Shown in pieces: positions 60,501 to 64,000 of a stretch of DNA of 64,000 nucleotides. Origin of the DNA: Diadema setosum. Its lineage: Eukaryota > Echinodermata > Echinoidea > Diadematoida > Diadematidae. The position numbers were made by a program, and so were the translations under genes. A model generated the notes under the pieces. The model had not been told where the DNA came from. It was given only the letters and a program-made list of their open reading frames with translations, and ran no database searches. Position 1 is the first letter of the stretch. The number at the start of each line of letters is the position of its first letter. Location of the stretch: the NCBI GenBank assembly GCA_033980235.1, contig CM067067.1, positions 17,762,239 through 17,826,238 of the forward strand, in the 5' to 3' direction.

Positions 60501-60865
60501 AGGTATAATTTTCCATTTGCAGATAAAACAAAAACCCAGCATTAGTGCTTCAAAATAGTTCTAATATGTGAGTTAGGGCTAGAAACAACCACTGTAAAAA
60601 TTTGAATCCGTATAATCGATGTTAAGTGTTGTTAAATACACAAAATGTGAACAATACATGTAGTTATAATAAAAATGTTTCCGGATTAAACCGTCTACAG
60701 TTACGGTTTATTGAGAAAAACACTGTTATCTCCTCATATTTTAGTCTTTATTGCAAAAATTGTATATGGTAGGATGTTTTGTGATACAACAGACCTACAC
60801 ATATGCATCAAATGTGATATCTTGAAAATTTTTGAAATCACTACTCCCAAAGGTAAACTGGGCCT
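60501..60865. mobile_element. TTAA-flanked MITE (AGGTATAATTTTCC family), copy 2
   Basis: 365 bp between TTAA at 60497-60500 and 60866-60869. Ends AGGTATAATTTTCC / GGTAAACTGGGCCT. Same family as 39443-39806 but with a single internal unit and a longer right part. Confidence 0.85.
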
Positions 60866-60869
60866 TTAA

Positions 60870-63800
60870 CAAGGCAAGGTTTCGAACACTCGGTAGTAAT
60901 AATTCTCAAGAATCAGTTTGCAACCATTCATGATGAAAGTTTCAATGTAGAGTTTAGTTTCCATCTTTCAAAGTGTGACTTGCTTTCAAATCGTGAAAAA
61001 AATATACCAAAAATAGTAACTAAATATTGTTTTTAACAGCAAGACTAAATTGAAATACATACAGTATGGTACATATGAAGCTGGTTACAAATAACCTGAC
61101 TGGTTCTCATGCATTGATGGCAATGTAATGTGTGCCCGGTGCACAGAATGTCGCAGGGGCTCTAGCAAAGGGGGTTGATTCATGGCAAGTAACGATATAT
61201 GTGTTTCCCTTTCTGGTGGGTAAGAAGAGTTCAAGCTCTACACTGATGTGTCTGATACAGTAGGTGCCATCATGGTGGCCTTCATCCAGAATGTACCGCG
61301 CGAGAATACGATGATTCATTATCCCATGTAATTAAATGCAGCCCTGCGTAACTCAAGGTGGCGCATCGCGGGAGTGACAGCATCTTAACAGTAACAGCCA
61401 TTAAAGGTCCCGGTCGGGGGGGGGGGGGGGGGGGGGGGGGGTCATAAATATATTTTGCCTGTTATAAACATGTGATAAATATACTATGGGCAACAATTTT
61501 TTATGAAGCCCCATGATTAATTTCCTCATCATCACAGGAGACTTGGTACAAAAGTTGCTGCAAACTGTAAACTTTGAAAGCCATTTACTCAGAAAAAAAA
61601 AGGTGTGTGGAATACCAAAAACTGAAATGGGACTTCTGCCCACGTTCTACAATGTCTTCCAGGAAAGCATTGTTAAACAACATCCAACACCTTCCAAACA
61701 ATTCAACAACATTTCTTCAGTATAATACCCAAGCTTTAAAAGCTATTAACATAAATTTTACAGCAAAATGTGTTGGAGGATATGCTCTGGCAAACACAGA
61801 AAAACTCCTTGACGACCTCATTCCCAACAGAATGACTCATCAAGAACGCTCTATCATCACCCTCGACTCCCAATCACACAGAAATATTTATAAGAGCAAT
61901 TTCATGATCACTTCACTCGTAGTCTAACCAAGACCTGAAAATATTACATCAAATATCTCTTTATTAATTATTGAGAAAGATGAATTCCTTTAGAGCAGGC
62001 CGCTACATGATCAGTATCTGCTTTGATGCGAGGATGAACTTTTGTGGAGGTCAGCGACTGGAGAAGAACCACGAATGATTTTGTATGAGGATGAATGTCT
62101 TCCTAATGATCGCGCTCAAACGCCATGTATACTTGGTGATGTGATATTTTACAATTTCCTGTCTGACTTTGTGTGTGGCGTGGAAGGACAGCCAGATTGC
62201 ACAAGCATTGGCAACCTTGGTGTGAGCGGTGTTTATGTCAGGCATGCAATGTTGACATTGCTGGCAGATCAAATTGTGATGCAGCACGCTTGTTACTCTC
62301 TTCACACACCGGTGACTTTGAAAACAAATACCAAGCCAAGAAGTAGACAATCAGGAGGACAAAACCAACAAAGAAATGCCTGTCAAGTTTATTCCTCCTT
62401 GATTATGCAGACTAGTCCAGCATGTTTTGACCAACACATGATGTAAATGAAAACATACAGTGTAACTAATCGACTGTACAAAGGCATTGATAAACAACAA
62501 TTATAAAAAATAGGGGCAGAAAATATTGCCAACATGTAACTGCATCAAGAAACATCATTCACACACTAAATTTTGTATTACTGCTTTTGTAGTCCTATTG
62601 TTTCCTATCTTCAAAGGTTAACTTTGATATGATTTTTTTTAATGGTGTTCTAATTTGCTATCATTATCAAAGTCCCTCAGAGCAAAGTCAAGCTTCACTA
62701 GACTTGACATTTACAGAAATGAAACACAGACACACACACATTCATTTATTTACATGATTCAATGATAAAATACAAAAATTCTATAGATGCTGTGCAGTAT
62801 CTGAATTGCTACATTGTAGTTCAGAATGTTTTCACTGGTTATCCATCCCATGATCACGATAATTTTTCAATGATTTTTCCATTCCCCTGGGAAGGAAATG
62901 CACATGATTACAGGGAATGACTTTCCAGGTATTGCATTGCAATATGCTATGCATTCTTCACACCACTGCTACACAAACTACATATTTATGGGCAGTAGTT
63001 TTTATATACAAATGTAGTCAAGTGTACAGGATACCATATGAAATATTATTCATCAGCTACAGGGAATAATTTCCCTTCTCAAAATTAAACAGAATTTTAT
63101 TCAGTGGACATGAACACAATGGTGTACAATTCTATGTAATGAAATTGCTATACAAATGACATTTTGTATAGCAGTCATACCAAATTACATACATTTGTAA
63201 GTAGTAAATTATAGCCATACCAGGAAAATTATTCCCCGAGCCGTGATTGCTCATCAAATTCAAGTTAGAAAATTATTCCCTGGATGTCTATTCAAAACAT
63301 GGAGTCTGCTTCCCTCAAGTTCGACTTCCCATTGTGTATCAAAGCTTATCAAGATAGCAATTACAATGTAGACTGCATCCAACACATTACAAGAATGACA
63401 ACACATTGTACCCTGCACATAGTACATTTTACAGTACCATACAATGTTGTGCCCATTTCAACCAACCCATCATATAGGCCTACACTGCAGTTAATAAGTC
63501 ATGAGACTGTGTGCCCTTCTTTCCTGGTCACCAGAATGAGACAGATGGTGAACATATCTACAGCAGATAAGACCTGTATTCTTAAACACACACTTGGCAG
63601 TCTGTAGATACAATGTACCAGTAACATGGTTGACGAGATCATAGAGACAAAATGCACTGCGTAATGCCAAAATTTCATACAGCTTATACATGTATGTCGT
63701 ACCATGCATATTGGACAGTATTATGCAAAGATTTATTAGAGGGAAGGAGCTTCATTTGAGTGCATGCTTTTTAATCATTTACAGTAGCATGGCAAATGAT

Positions 63801-64000
63801 GGCCAGGGAAAATATAATTAATGGTAAATAACAAGTCTGCAGTCAAAGGTAATACATGTACAATGTGAATTGGCAATGAATATCAAGTTTGCTGACATTA
63901 TTGCATGCATGTAGGGCCTACATGTACCTGGTACATTACAATGCTGTACAAACTACATCCTACAAATCTTACAGGCCTACATTTGTACATACTGCACATG
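60870..64000. other. No gene established
   Basis: AT-rich except for a GC-richer stretch at 62010-62350 that carries a 134-codon frame (see findings). The last 1.5 kb is rich in TACATGTA and GGCCTAC words. Confidence 0.5.
61416..61441 (+). repeat. G26 homopolymer
   Basis: Uninterrupted run of 26 G, the longest of many poly-G/C tracts in the window; potential G-quadruplex and an assembly-sensitive site. Confidence 0.95.

Noticed and set aside
1..64000. tRNA, rRNA, CRISPR arrays, operons and prokaryotic promoters
   Set aside because: None seen; spliced gene structure and repeat content indicate a eukaryotic nuclear genome.
1..64000. Autonomous transposon enzymes (transposase, reverse transcriptase)
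   Set aside because: No open frame with DDE/D, YR or RT-type motifs was found; all elements appear non-autonomous.

Overview
The window looks like nuclear DNA of a marine invertebrate deuterostome, most probably an echinoderm. The DNA is AT-rich and almost gene-free. It is crowded with microsatellites, long poly-G/poly-C and poly-A/poly-T runs and many short non-autonomous transposons with terminal inverted repeats (TIRs). The only confident gene has spliced, animal-type structure. The echinoderm call is an inference from the talin sequence and from general resemblance of the repeats; no database search was possible.

Gene content. One gene is recognised with confidence: the 5' end of talin on the minus strand. 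Coding exon 1 (17788-17929, with a little 5'UTR up to about 17954) and exon 2 (16624-16721) join in frame through a phase-1 intron. Together they encode about the first 80 residues, which is essentially the whole F0 domain of the FERM head. Exon 3 was not found in the 16.6 kb downstream, so intron 2 probably runs past the left edge. A good acceptor before the ATG implies a non-coding first exon further right, not located. Everything right of about 17.96 kb is therefore talin 5' intron or intergenic DNA.

Repeat layout. (1) Elements flanked by TTAA: 4199-4759, 8076-8554, 18520-18770 (with a rearranged relative near 14254-14480), 23130-23688 (nested in an older element 23056-23890), 33482-33567, 39443-39806 and 60501-60865. 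(2) Elements flanked by TAA, Harbinger-like: 36088-38416 and 45731-47007. The second is an array of seven units of about 161 bp, each carrying an RFX X-box-like palindrome. (3) Three structures flanked by 7-bp direct repeats: a 38-bp perfect palindrome at 33151-33188, 40173-41195 and 43417-43909. (4) Other inverted-repeat elements: 148-220, 5340-5931 (TA-flanked), 6158-6460, 6481-6639, 15295-16569 (inside talin intron 2), 30319-30988 (TGCA-flanked), 47684-48180, 52605-52888, 53921-54103 and 57125-57814. (5) A candidate solo LTR at 29360-30312. No transposase or reverse transcriptase reading frame was seen, so these elements would depend on enzymes encoded elsewhere.

Possible regulatory DNA. 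Non-repeat stretches with unusual motif density lie at 33717-34080 (CpG-richer, ETS and octamer motifs), 53080-53250 (homeodomain-type motifs), 31316-31343 (paired SF-1/ERR-type half-sites) and 55240-55400 (promoter-like). None of these is proven. A few short open frames with protein-like composition are listed as findings, not as genes.
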